DNA of 64,000 nt from Posidonia oceanica (lineage: Eukaryota; Streptophyta; Magnoliopsida; Alismatales; Posidoniaceae). How positions within the stretch are numbered: position 1 is the first letter of the stretch; each line of letters opens with the position of its first letter. The translations under genes were made by a program, and so were the position numbers. Positions 1 through 11,500 of the stretch are shown here, one piece after another. The DNA is taken from assembly GCA_037176725.1 (NCBI GenBank), contig JAZBRS010000029.1, positions 44,650,001 to 44,714,000 of the forward strand. The letters are read 5' to 3'. The notes beneath the pieces are model-generated. The model was not told the DNA's origin and ran no database searches. It saw only the letters and a program-made list of their open reading frames with translations.

Positions 1-580
1 GTGCGGGCTGTTCCACATGAGAGACTGATACGTCCACTGCACGGCCTTCGGGTATGGAGAGCCAAGATGCAAGGGTTGCTAGGGCATCTGCATAGGCGTT
101 CTTGGCTCTATTCATGTAAGTGAAGCAGATGTCTTCAAATTCTTCTATCAGCTTCAATAGGCATTCATGGTATGGCACCTGCTTAGGGTCTTTGGTCTTC
201 CAGTCGCCATTGACTTGGGAGATGACCAGCATCGCATCTCCGTGCACATGCAGCTTGTGCACATCATGCTCAAGTGCGACTTGCAGTCCCAGAAGGTAGG
301 CTTCGTACTCTGCCGCATTGTTGGTGCAAGGGAATATCATCTTCCTTGCAAAGGGGATTAGAACTCCCTACGACATTGATAGGACAGTGCCGATGCCTCT
401 CCCCCTTCTATTAACGACGCCATCGAAGTACAGATGCCACTGTAATTCGTCTTCAGGATCCTTCTGCTCTGAATCTTCCATGGCGAACAGGATGTCTTCA
501 TCGGGGAACTGTGTCTGCAGAAGCTGGTATTCAGATAAGGGGAAGTCGGCCAGATGATCTGCCATGGCTTGCCCCTTCAT
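1..580 (-). pseudogene. Archaeal-type RNase H domain of element A (5' part, runs off window)
   Basis: The second RNase H of Tat-clade elements, which degrades the RNA of the RNA-DNA hybrid in reverse transcription. Visible motifs are HLYFDG with the first catalytic Asp near 434-451, NAAEYEA with the catalytic Glu, and AYADALATLA with the next Asp near the window start. The frame opens with MKGQAMADHLADFP, which in element B follows directly after RNase H 1. A TAG stop near 365 replaces the Gln codon (CAA) seen in element B, so the domain is split. Upstream, at about 600-780, the frame also carries TAG stops where B reads Gln. The protein continues beyond base 1. Confidence 0.85.
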
Positions 581-1865
581 TGATTTCTACATGACGAAGG
601 TGATGTCATATTGAGACAATAACACCTACCACTTAACACATCTGCCCACCATAGCCGACTTCTGAAAAAGGAACTTGATTGGGTCATGCCGGCATAAGAG
701 CTGAACTAGGTGTGCCATCATGTAATGCCTTAGCTTCTGTGCAGCCCAGACTAAAGATAGGCAGGTCTTCTCTATGGTGCTATCAGTAATCAGTAAACTT
801 CTTGCTCAGATAGTAGATGGCACGCTCCTTTCTACCGGTTTCATCATGTTGGCCCAAGATGGCGCCCATGGAATGCTGTGTGGTAGAAAGATAGAGAATC
901 AGGGGTCTCCCTGGCACGGGAGAGACTAGGACAGGAGGCTTGATCAGGAGCTGCTTGATCTTGTCAATTGCAGCTTGGCACTCCTCGCTCCAGTTGATCC
1001 GTGCATTCTTCTTCAGGAGCTTAAAGATCGGTTCGCAGATAGGCGTGAGTTGCATAATGAATCGGCTGATAAACTGCAGACGCCCCAGCAGGCCTCTGAC
1101 TTCTTTCTCAGTCCTAGGGGATGGCATGTCCACGATGGCTTTGGCCTTACTCAGGTCCACTTCAATTCCCCTCTGGCTGACGATGTAGCCCAATAGCTTG
1201 CCGGATGATACCCCGAACACGCATTTACTGGGGTTAAGGTGAAGCTTGTACTTCCTCAGGCGATCAAAGAGCTTCTTAAGGCTGATAAGGTGATCCTCAG
1301 GCTCCCTAGACTTAGCAATAATATCGTCCACGTAGACCTCGACTTCTTGGTGCATGAGGTCATGGAATAATGCTGTCATCACCCTCTGATATGTTGCTCC
1401 GGCGTTCTTGAGCCCAAATGGCATGACCTGATAGCAGAAGACTCCCCAGGGAGTGATGAATGAGGTCTTCTCCATGTCTTCTTCCACCATTCTGATCTGA
1501 TTGTAGCCAGAGAAGCCGTCCATGAAGGAGAACATCTTGTGCCCCGTAGTGTTATCCACCAGGACGTCGATGTGCGGTAGGGGGAAGTCGTCCTTAGGAC
1601 TGGCTTTGTTCAGATCCCTGTAGTCAATGCACATACGAACCCGTCCATCCTTCTTGGGCACAAGCACAACATTTGCGAGCCATTCTGGATAGAGGACAAC
1701 CTTGAGAAAACCAACACTGTATTGCTTCATGATTTCCTCCTTGATTTTGAGCAGCCACTGTGGTCGCCACTTCCGGAGCTTCTGCTTTACTGGCTTTGCG
1801 TCTGAATCTAAAGGCAAGTTGTGCACCACGATCTCAACATCAAGGTCGACCATGTCTTCATAGCT
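581..1865 (-). pseudogene. Reverse transcriptase and first RNase H domain of element A
   Basis: RT of a Ty3/gypsy element. Motifs in order on the minus strand: VPKKDGRVRMCIDYRDLN, FSFMDGFSGYNQI with the first catalytic Asp, MPFGLKNAGATYQR, and the YVDD active site near 1315-1330. RNase H 1 follows: INWSEECQAAI, then a YLSTTQHSMGAILGQ segment where canonical Ty3 RNase H has its first catalytic Asp. That Asp is absent here, as also in element B, consistent with the archaeal RNase H having taken over. The RT part is open from 1865 to 783. At about 783-790 a small deletion relative to B (the NECEARYSTIEKT stretch) shifts the frame and ends it. Confidence 0.93.
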
Positions 1866-3138
1866 CTAAGCGAAGACATCTGCGTATTCCATGAGGAATG
1901 CAATAAACTCTGCTCTGGCCTGGGACGGCAGTAGGGCGCTGATGCGGACCTCTCTGACATCTTCAGCTGTGCCAACATTGACAACCTCTATCTCTTCCTC
2001 GACATGGAGGTTGGGCCCTTCCAGGTCGTCATCATAAGGCTGGAACTCAGGCGGTGGTTCATCATTCTCATCTACGCCTGTATCCCCCTCCTCATATGCA
2101 ATGAGATCCGAGAGGATCTCCTTCTCGAATGTAGGGTCTATAATGTCGAAGGAGTGGACACGTTCTGCCTCTTGATCCAGATGATGCCTCAGGATGGTCA
2201 CACTCACCCGAGTATTTCTATGGGCTCGATGGGTGACGTTTGCTTCAGAGGCCCCTGGTCCCGCTGACTGATCTGGCTGCTCTGTCTGTTCCAACTGCTC
2301 TGGCACCACTATCACTGCTAGGACTGTCTGGAATGCTGGGACTATTCTGTCTGCTACTACTGCTGTCTATACTGTCTCATCCTCCGCATTTTCAGATGTG
2401 CTCGCGGGGAGTGCTGGAGATGGACGACTGTTCTCTAGGCTTGAAGACCTGGGCTTCTGCAGTCGCACCTTCCTCATCTTCAGAGGGCGTGTCGACATAA
2501 TAGGTGCAAGCGGCCTCTTCAGAGTCCTGCCTGGCAATTCCTCTGCCTACAGGGTCTGCTCTGGCTTCGAGACATATCACCGGTCGGGGTATCTGCTCTG
2601 TTATTGGCTGGTTGGCTGGCTAACCTCCAAGCGCGGCCGGTTGCAGCACTAGGGGGATCAGAGATGCGAACAGGCTAGTCAGGGATGCCACTGACAGCGG
2701 AGCTGACAGGGACAGGGCTATGGCTGGGGGAGAGGCAAAGGCACTCTTCTGAAGGTCCAATAGCTGGACGGTTGCTCTAAGGGATGAAGCACAGGCACCC
2801 ATGTGTGATGGTGGTTGTTTCTCTATAGTAGCGGTAGGGGTCTTCCACAACGTTAGATCTGCTGAAGCTGACGGCGATATGGCTGATGGTGCCGTCTGCT
2901 TTGCTTGTGGAGCTACTGATGAGGCGGGCTGAGCCACGCCGTCGCTTGAATCGACTGATTGCACCCCCATAAAAGGTAACTTCAATACTGGTGCGGCTGC
3001 AGCCGCGAGTGGATAAGCGGCTGGTGCTTGCAGAAGTGCTCCTGATTCTAGAGCTACTGAAATGGCTGTCCTAGGCACTAGTGAAGCTGCAGAAGAAGAA
3101 ACCGTCATCTCTGACACAGACTTTGCTAAATCTGCCAC
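1866..3138 (-). pseudogene. Protease-RT linker of element A
   Basis: Low-complexity linker between protease and RT, typical of this family. It has an Ala/Ser/Pro-rich stretch (2620-3138), an acidic YYVDTPSEDEEG segment (2392-2580) and a conserved segment just upstream of RT (1866-2315) with VSVTILRHH, FEKEILSDLIAYEEGD and AEFIAFLMEYADVFA. The stop at 1866-1868 is TAG where element B has Trp (TGG), and the frame then runs on into RT, so this is one nonsense change. A frameshift lies between 2316 and 2392. The function of the linker is unknown; no catalytic motif is seen. Confidence 0.75.
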
Positions 3139-3192
3139 TGTATCAGGATAAGGGAGGGCCAGGCAGACTGATCGGGAGATTGTAGGGCTGAT

Positions 3193-4665
3193 TTAGGCTT
3201 CTTCCTTGGACTGAACTGGGACAACCGTGCCAGGTTGCTCTTCATCAGAATAACAATCCTCTATGCAGACCCACTCCTCTGTCGACAGTGGGGGGCTCTG
3301 GCATGGTGCTGGCTGGGCTGTTGCTGGGCTCGTGTTCGGGTCGAGAATACCTGCACTAACGAAGTTAGTGAGGTCTCGAGGGATCACGAGCTTCCGCTTC
3401 CCTGAATGCAGGCACTCACCATCGCAGGGTTGCCATTCATATCCTAGGCCTTGGAACTTTTCGCGCTCCTTGGTAGTGACCGGTTCGGCAATCCCATGGC
3501 CGTGACGCCCAAGTCGCGTTCCCTTCTCATAGCTCCACCTTCGGCAAATGTTTTCGACCGTCCTAGAAGGGTTACAATGAATAGCCAGAGAGCTGACATG
3601 CTCAAGAAGAGGAATAAAGTTAACCAGCTCAAACCAGTTAACACGGTACAAAGTATCCGACGGCTTAGGATCAAATTGGACAGTTGGCCAGGATACAGAA
3701 GAGACCACCTCGATCGGTTCCTTGTCAAAGTTTTCTGCCATGACGACGATAACATCGTCGTCATAGCGAAACTTGATCATACGGTGGAAGGTCGAGGGGA
3801 TCACCTGATGCTTGTGCAGCCAAGGGCGCCCAAGCAGAAGATTAAAAGAAGGCTCCAAGTCGACGATATAGAACTCGACATCGAATTCGATCACGCCAAT
3901 GGTAAGAGGAATAACCAGGATCTCCAGAGAATCATGGTGCATATTGTTAAAAGAAGTCATTCCCTTCACGGCTGGCATGATATCCTCGGCTTTGAATCCG
4001 AGCTTCAATGCTGTGCGCAGGGGACAGATGTTAAGGCATGACCCATTATCGACCAGCGAGAGGGGAATGCGGAACCTTTTGAACTGCACTGTGATAAACA
4101 GGGGCTGATTATTGTTAGTCCCTGTCGGAGGCAGTTCATCGCTCGAAAAAGAGATGACCTGCGGCTCCACGATCATACCTACCATATTTTCCAGAGTTGA
4201 AGGCTCGATGGTTTGGGACACATGAGCGGCCTGGAATACGCGGAGAAAAGCCTCTCGGTGTTCGCAGGAAGAATGTATCAGGTCCCAGATGGATATGTCA
4301 GCCTTGACTTTTTTCAGCTGGGCCGTTATGTTAGCTGAAGGCTGGTCTTTTTTGGTAGCAGGGATAGTGGCTCTGGTGGTAGGTTCTGTAGAGGTGGGAT
4401 CAGGGGATTGGTCTACTGGAGGTTGGCTCACAGGTGGGGATGGGCCTGCTAGTGGTTGGTTTACAGGCGGAGTAGGCTCAGGGGGGTTAGGCCTGACTAT
4501 AGGGGCTGCAGGTCTGGTTGGTGGGGCGATAGGTCTGTATACCCTCCCCGACCGCGTGACATCCGAACACATTTTTGTGACGTAGTCATAATGAACGTGG
4601 TAGGTATCCCTGGTTAGGTTAATAACTAGGGGAACACGAGCTGCGAGCTCGAGAGGGGCTGCCAA
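3193..4665 (-). CDS. Aspartic protease region of element A
   Basis: A 490-codon open stretch encoding the retroviral-type aspartic protease that processes Gag-Pol. A Pro-rich N-terminal part precedes the domain. The active site reads LVDNGS, with DNG rather than the usual DSG/DTG; the same DNGS occurs in element B, so it is a family feature and not decay. Downstream is the conserved FNLLLGRPWLH motif near 3780-3830. The C-terminal part contains GRHGHGIAEP and GLGYEWQP, which are conserved in the B and C copies. It is probably a piece of a larger gag-pol frame rather than a free-standing gene: the same frame continues past its stop at 3193 into the linker. Remnant, not expected to be functional. 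Confidence 0.8.
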   Translation of the reverse strand: MAAPLELAARVPLVINLTRDTYHVHYDYVTKMCSDVTRSGRVYRPIAPPTRPAAPIVRPNPPEPTPPVNQPLAGPSPPVSQPPVDQSPDPTSTEPTTRATIPATKKDQPSANITAQLKKVKADISIWDLIHSSCEHREAFLRVFQAAHVSQTIEPSTLENMVGMIVEPQVISFSSDELPPTGTNNNQPLFITVQFKRFRIPLSLVDNGSCLNICPLRTALKLGFKAEDIMPAVKGMTSFNNMHHDSLEILVIPLTIGVIEFDVEFYIVDLEPSFNLLLGRPWLHKHQVIPSTFHRMIKFRYDDDVIVVMAENFDKEPIEVVSSVSWPTVQFDPKPSDTLYRVNWFELVNFIPLLEHVSSLAIHCNPSRTVENICRRWSYEKGTRLGRHGHGIAEPVTTKEREKFQGLGYEWQPCDGECLHSGKRKLVIPRDLTNFVSAGILDPNTSPATAQPAPCQSPPLSTEEWVCIEDCYSDEEQPGTVVPVQSKEEA

Positions 4666-4677
4666 GGTATTTGCCGG

Positions 4678-5294
4678 TTAGCGGACAAGTGAAGGTTGTT
4701 GCTGGGGAGGCTGTGCTGGCTCTGGCTGGGGTCTGGCCTGCAGGCAGATGGGGGGTTGAGCCTCTGGTTGTATGGTGGGCCTTGCAGTAACACACTCTGA
4801 CTTGGCGTCTAGTCGGAACATGTGAATCCCCGATTCGGAGCTGGCGAGCGCCATAAGATAGTGAGAAGAAGAAACGGGCACAAAAAGATCTTGAATCAGA
4901 TCAGAAGGGTCCACCACAGACGTAGCGGGCCCAGAGGGGATGAGAGAATACACACCTGAAGTCCCCGTGCCTCCTGGGCCAGAATGCTCAGGCAGAGGCT
5001 GGTGGACGATGCTTGGATTAGAGGGAGCTGTTCCTAATGCAGGGGGGATGCTGGTGGAAGGGTGGAAGAAGATGCTGCCTCCCGAGTGTTGATACTGATG
5101 ACCTTCCAGTCAATCAGGTCCTGCACGGCTCCCCGTAGAGTGAAGCAATTATTCGTCGAGTGCCCGACTACTCGATGAAAATCACAGAAGTGATCCATCC
5201 TATACCACCTCGGAAGAGGGTTCGGTGGTGGGTGGATTTCGGGGAGCATGAGGAGTGACGTGACCTTGGGGAGGACGGCGCTCAACGGCTCCAC
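4678..5294 (-). pseudogene. Gag C-terminus with zinc-knuckle-like motif, element A
   Basis: The nucleocapsid-like end of Gag. The key motif is CDFHRVVGHSTNNC (near 5150-5190), a CX2HX4HX4C variant of the retroviral zinc knuckle, followed by FTLRGAVQDLIDWKVI. This layout is characteristic of Tat-clade gag proteins and would bind the element RNA. The segment from 4678 to 4953 is a linker towards the protease. A frameshift separates the two parts. Element C keeps this motif (50650-50700); element B lacks it. Confidence 0.78.
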
Positions 5295-5384
5295 TAGCTG
5301 AGTGTAGTGGCGCTGTATCTGCCCTTGGTGTTGTCCTTACCGAACTAGTGGGGTTGAGTAGACCGGTCGGGCGGTGGTAGTGAT

Positions 5385-6784
5385 CTATGGTGTGTGAGGT
5401 GCACTAGGTGTGGGTGCATACACTACCTGATTCGAGCCGGCCGGAGCTACCATGTGGACAGGAGCGGTAGGAGAGTCAACGTAAGCAACTGCAGGCCGCG
5501 AGGGATCCCTCCTCCTAGGGTTGTTGTTGTTGCCGCCACCGTTGTTGTTGGTGTTGCTACTACTACCGCCGCTGCTGGGGGATGTGGCTTGCTTGGTGAA
5601 GACGGAGAGCGTTGGAAAATTGCCGCTCCGAAGGGTGCTCTCCACGCGTGTGCTGACCCGAATCAAAGATGCAAAACTAGTGACAGCCTGGATGGCAAGC
5701 AGAGCCCCAGTGGATGGTTGCGCGCCCAAATGATAATCTCGATAGATTCCTTGTCAGAGGGTCTATCGTGAACTTGTGCAGCTAGGGCACGCCAACGGTC
5801 GACGTACTCCCCAAACGGCTCATTGTTCCTCTGCTTGAGAGCGACGAGGTCCTCACGCTTAGGGACCAAGTCAAGATTGAAGGAGTACTGTTCCAGGAAC
5901 GCCCTACCGAGGTCGTTCCAAGTCTTAATGGTGGCCATATCAAGTGATGTGAACCACTTGAGGGCCGGGCCAGTAAGACTCTTTTGAAACAGGCGGATCA
6001 ACAACCTATCATCAGCCAGAAGCTGAGCCAAGTCTCCGCAATACGCCTTCAAATGGGCGATGGGGCAGCCCCTATCATTGTATTTGTCAAATGTCGAGAT
6101 CTTAAATTTCGATGGGAGTACCGCCTCTGGAAAGCAACAAAAGTCCCGGAACTGGTAGGAGTGGAAGTCCATGCCCTGCACTTGTCGAAGTGCTTTCTCC
6201 AAAACGGCGAACCTATCGTCGTTGGATTCTAGAGTTGCTACCAAAGGAGATGGGACAGCAGGGGCAGGGACTACATACACCGTATGGGTCGCACCGAGGT
6301 GCTCCTCCAGATCCACTATCGCGTCACCTGGTGAAGCAACGGAATGGCCGGTATATCCATGCAAATGTGCAGTGGGTGCTGTGGGTGGTGCAAAGTATGC
6401 AGGTGGGGGAAATTGCTGATGCACTGGATGGGGGTATGCAGGATGCTGTGTAGTGAATTGTGGAGATCGTGGGAGCAACAGCTGCTGTAGTGGCATGGTG
6501 CCAGGCAGCAGGCTAGAGAAGTGCTGTGCTTGAACCAGCCCGAGGGGCTGGCCACCAGGTGGTGGAGGTGCATGCTGTGCGGTGAATGAAGTGTGTGCAA
6601 AGGGGGGTGGCTGTGCCCCTATCACTGGAGCAGAGAGCAGCTGGGGTGATGGCCGGGGTGGCAGGGCAGCAAGGAATGCCTGGACAGCAGGAACAGGATG
6701 TGAAGGGACCTTAGGTGCAGAAGGAGCTGGAGGAGGGCGGGCAAACAAAGCGATGCCCTGAAAGATCTGGGCAAGATTCGCCAA
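5385..6784 (-). pseudogene. Gag core (retrotrans_gag) of element A
   Basis: Capsid-like core of Gag, which builds the virus-like particle. Recognisable segments are FKISTFDKYNDRGCPIAHLK, LTGPALKWFTSLD, WNDLGRAFLEQYSFNLDL and PFGEYVDRWRALAAQV, all retrotrans_gag hallmarks (about 5720-6150). The N-terminal half is rich in Pro, His and Gln. A frameshift near 5710-5730 separates the core from the following part (RVESTLRSGNFPTLSVF and an Asn/Gly-rich tract at 5520-5570). The same order of segments is seen in B and C. Confidence 0.88.
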
Positions 6785-6829
6785 GCACTAGTACCGCTCT
6801 TCAGGGGTCTCGTCAATGGGGATGCTAAA

Positions 6830-7342
6830 TTACAGTGCTGGCGAGGGACCAGATGCAAGGAGGAAGGACTCAAACAGTCCAGGAGGATAAGATCCTAAGG
6901 CAGAAGTTGCCGCAGCAGGGTGGGCGTCAGAAGTGACAAGACCCAGGGAAGGAGGGGTCAGAGGCGCCTCCGGAGCACGGGCATAGGTCACCAAGATGGG
7001 ATCGGTGACTGGGTCCAGAGTAGTGTGAGTCTGCCAATGCCCCACAGGATGCTGGGGTGCCCTAGGCGATAGAGGGGGAAACCCTGGTGTCATCGAGGGC
7101 ACAAGAGGAATGGAAACGAGAGTCGGAGGGGCTGAAACAGAAGTCCCCTCCAGAGCAACAGGAGTGAGCAGGGGCTCAAGAGTGCACTGGGCCATGGCTG
7201 ACCGAGAGCGGGTAAGAATAGGGCTGCGACGAAAAGGTGAAGAAGGACGCCTAGGAGGAGCTATATTCGCGAAGGCGAATAGCTCAAGAAAGGGAGGGTC
7301 GAAGATAGGAGACGCAACAGAGGCGTCAGTGAAGCGAAGCAC
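6830..7342 (-). pseudogene. N-terminal part of Gag, element A
   Basis: Pro/Ala-rich start of Gag. The likely initiator is the Met in SAMAQC near 7195: RSPILTRS.S.AMAQ is conserved upstream in elements A and B, and MAQ is also where the C copy starts (52720). The frame could extend upstream to 7342. A stop near 6830, followed by another near 6785, separates it from the Gag core in the same frame; element B also has a stop near the same place. No known domain. Confidence 0.65.
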
Positions 7343-8504
7343 TCAAGCCCCGACAAGGGAGCTCACTCACTGATCTCTGAGACAGACAAAGTAAACAGGT
7401 GTTAGAACCTGAAGGAAAAAAAACAAATGTTTAGTAGGTGGTATGAATACAATCATGCAGATGGTATGCTATCTAGCATGCTCTCTTTCACCAATCTAGT
7501 GTGTCCTAGTAAGTTGTCTACTTCGGACTCACAAATGTGCGGGTCACTGACTCAGTCAGAAAGTAAGGCTCCCGTCTAGACCCTGGCCTAGAGCTCAGGT
7601 ATGACGGGTGGTGCAGTAGTGGCCTTGACCCTGCCTAAGCATGGGTTGTACCCGCTAGTAGCACCGACGCGACCCCTGATAAGGGGGGATAGACCGATCG
7701 ACTCGCTCTATGCCAAAGTAGCTGAACAAGAGACCGGGACTGTCCTTCTCAAACTAATAGGTAGACTCAAGGATGAGAAGATGCATGCCCTATATGATGC
7801 TTCATGTAAAATGATTAAAGTTTTTTAATCTTGCGTGTTTTATTAACCTAGGGGGTGAAGGTGTGTTGAAGTCTCTAGTAGATCCTAGATTTGACTTTTA
7901 CTTACTATTTTTATTTGCCAAGGGGAGGGGACAACCAGTCTCTACTTGTCCTTAAGCCTAGAGCAAAAACGGTGAAGAAAACACACAAACATGGCAGGCA
8001 ATCAACAAACATCACAGCAAAAAGCATGGACATGGTATGTGCAAGTGTATATGGACATGATAGTGGAAAGAAACACTTAGCATGTGAAAAGGCATAGTAT
8101 GCAGGGCATGTGCGTGTGCAGTGGCATAGCAAGGGTGTAAAACAAAGCATTTACCACTCAAAAGGCATGTATAGTTGTGCCAAACAAGTATTTAGACATG
8201 CATTAGGCGAGAAAATAAAGTAATGACAAGCTAGCAGGTAAATAAGTAAAGACAGGTAAGCAGTAGAGCATGTAAAGGTAAAGTAGGCAATAAAGCATGT
8301 AAACAGGCAAGGCAAGCAAAAACAATGCAAGCAGAAAGCCAGGGAGGAGAGCCAGGGTCTGAATCCTTAGCAAAGTCGCCACTATGCGACTTGTAGGGAA
8401 GCAAGATAGGCGAGCAAGCAAATAGACAAGGCAAAGGCACAAAGCAAGCAAAGAATGCAAAACCCAAACAGCGCGGAAGCCAAAAACGAAAGCTGGAGTC
8501 TAGT
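7343..8504 (-). other. Untranslated leader of element A
   Basis: About 1.16 kb between PBS and gag with no supportable gene. It aligns by eye with the leaders of B (42780-44053) and C (52721-53842): all share the stretch with ATGCCCTATA and AAAGTTTTTTA, the CTAGTGTGTCCTAG-type segment, and GGAGTCTA next to the PBS. Leaders of this kind normally carry RNA packaging and dimerisation signals; none can be pinpointed here. Confidence 0.6.
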
Positions 8505-8523
8505 ATCCCCAACAGAGTCGCCA
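8505..8523 (-). other. Primer-binding site of element A (tRNA-Arg type)
   Basis: On the minus strand this reads TGGCGACTCTGTTGGGGAT, immediately inside the LTR end with a 1-nt spacer. It is complementary to the 3' end of plant tRNA-Arg(ACG) as I recall it (ATCCCCAGCGGAGTCGCCA), with two mismatches, both transitions. It defines the orientation of the element and the inner LTR border. Confidence 0.85.
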
Positions 8524-8524
8524 T

Positions 8525-11500
8525 TGTAGCGATCCCGTGAGCTTCGCGATCGTCCGTGGACGCTGCCAGAGCTCGCGTGCACCGATCGGAAAATCAGGTT
8601 CACTATTAGCAGGTGATCCGAGGAGGAAACTCGACTCAAAACACCGAAAAAAGAGGCGAAAAGCTAAAGGGAAGAAGAAAAAAGAAAGGAAAGGCAAAAG
8701 AGAGTCACCACCAAGTCTATTAAATCGGGAGACAAGGAAAACCGGGGAAATGTAGGAAAAACATGCGAAACCACACAAGAAGATGCATTACAATGCAAAT
8801 GCTATGCAAAGAGGATGTCTCGTGCCAAGAACGAGGGCAAAAGGGTCATTACGGGCCAGAGAAAGGGTAAGGACTCCTGTTACATGCGGGGAAGGAGTTA
8901 GGCACCCCCGACACGCCCGAGGAGCAGTCTTTCTAGGCTTACACTCGCTTTTGAGGGAAAATGCATGCTTTGAATGCCTAAGTGCCATGAATGCCTAATT
9001 AGATGCACCAATGTGTGTTCTAAGTGATAGAATGCGTGCAAGGAATTAAACGTGCAATCTAAGTGCTCAACACCGCTATCTATGTTCTGAACCGGGCGAA
9101 CCCGAGTCCGTGAGAACACCAGGCAGTAAGCATCACTGCCCTAATGCAAATGTAAGCGATTAAAACAAAACGCCGATAAAACCACACAATGTAGGGGTGC
9201 GACAAGTAAAGGGGAAGCAAAACAAAGGGTAGAAAACAAGCGATGCGAGCATGAAAGCAAAACATCGGTTAAAACCACGCAATGCAGGGGTACGACAAGC
9301 AAAGGGAAAGATTAAACGACATGACGGGCATCAACCGAGCAGTTAGGGCTGCCAGCCCGAATGCAAAGGAGAGACAAGCGATGTGAGTGTAAAAACAAAC
9401 ACCAGATAAGAACCACACAATGCAGGTGTGAAGACCTGCAAAGGGGAAAGAAAGCAAGCAGGGGGATCACCACTTTCCTGCGACTGTTTCCCACTAAACC
9501 ATCCCACGATGTGTCTCGCACGCTGCCCAAAGCTCACGGTGCAATCGGATCGTGGAAAAGGGGGAAGAAGGTCGCGATCAGTAGTGAATCTGAGGGAAAA
9601 CTCAACCCGAAAACACTAAGAAAACGTGAAAAGAGGAAGTAGAGTAGATAGGCAAGAGGGGGAAGCCCTAATCTACATCCACGGAAAACAAGGTGCGAAA
9701 ACAATGCATGCAATGCAAATGACAAATAACAAATGATATGCAATGATTCAGATGGACTTACCTTGGAGATCTGAGGCCTGATCAGAGATAACCTTGGTCA
9801 GCATGGAAGTCCGCTCCACCAAGATGATCCGGGTAGCTTGGTCGCGAAGATCCGACAGTCCGATCGGCAGTTATCCAGATTTCAAGCCAGATGGCCCAAG
9901 GGCCAGAAAAGGTAGGGGCCTAAGTGCAAATAGTCTCTAAGGGTGTGCAATGCAGGATGTGTGCATGCAAAAGTGCTGAGGATGCTGGTAGGTGCCTAAA
10001 CAGGTGTCTAGGTGCAATGTGCAAAGATGTGTGTGTGATATGTGTGTAAAAATGCAAGTGCAGGGACCTATGTGCAAATAGGAAAAAGTGCAGGGGTCTA
10101 TGTGCAAAACAAGGCAAAAATGCAGTGCAAACATGATAAGTGCATGTAGGGATGCAAGTGCAGCATTGTATGGGGCCAACAGGGGCCAGATGCAACAAAA
10201 ATACAAGGCAAACATGCAATTGGTTAATAAAGGACCTAAATGCAGATTTAGAAAACTTATGGGCTAAGATGCAAAGCCAGAAAACAGGCGCAAATCCCAA
10301 AAAGAAAACCTACTGGGGATCCTCATGCAACTTTGGAAAAGCTTGGATAGGAAAAACAAAGCCAAGAAGCATTTAAAAACCACAAAAGATGGTCTCAAGG
10401 ACCCATGTGTAATTTTCAGGAAAACCAGGACTAAACAGCAAGTCCAGAAAAAATCAAGCATGCATAGCCACAGTAATGTTCAAAAATCTGGGTGCAACCT
10501 AAACAGGCCTCTAGGCTTGAAAGCAAAGCCAGAAGAAAACCGCATGGAAGCCACATAGCATAGGAAGGATCTACATGCAATCTTCTAAAAAAGCTAAGGG
10601 CTTAACTGCAAGACAAAACAAAATCTGAGGGGCATTTTGAAGCTCAAAAGGACCTGCATGCAGATGACAAAAACCTCTGGACCAAACAGCAAGTCCAAAA
10701 AAATGCAAACATGTGCCACAATTGACGTGCAAAGGGCCCAAGTGCAATTAAAATAAAATCCAGGACTTAAAAACAAGAAAACACAAGACACAACATATTT
10801 CCAGGGACTAAAATGCAATAAACGAAACATGCTGGGGTTTTATGCAATGCAATAATGTTTTAAATGCTGAATTAAATCAAATCTAACAATCAAAGGACCC
10901 AGATGTGATTTTAAGAAACTTAAGGATCCAGATGCAAAACAACAGAGATAAAACAGAAGAGGATTCACAGTTGTTGAACCCAAAAGTAATTTAAAAGAAC
11001 CTGCAAACAATTTATGCAATGCAATATAATAAGAAAAGGAAATTAAATGCTTCATTCAACTATGGAGGACTAGAATGCAAATATGGTAAACACAAGGGCC
11101 TAGATGCAAATGGCCAAAAACTACAGCAGTTCAGAGGGACTGGAAAGCAAATAGACAAAGCTGCAGTATTTTACATTAATGCAATATAGTTAAATGAAAG
11201 ATTAAATGAAACATCAACTGTGATAGGATTAAAATGCAGATAATATAAACATGAGGGCTAAGCTACAAATAACCCAAACAAACACATGTTCATTAACACA
11301 ATAAAGGACCCATATGCAAAGAAACAGAACTTCAGGGGGCAAACTGCAATATGGCATGGTTTCAGAAACAAAATAAAAGAACTAACTACATGCAAGCACA
11401 GTACTTTAAATAAATAAAGGACTAACATGTAAATAGAAGAAACTAACATACTTTATCGTAATGTAAATGAAACGAAAAAAATAAAAAACGCATGCAAGCT

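Noticed and set aside
3451..4041. 196-codon plus-strand frame opposite the protease of element A
   Set aside because: Antisense shadow of the protease frame, which has clear family motifs.
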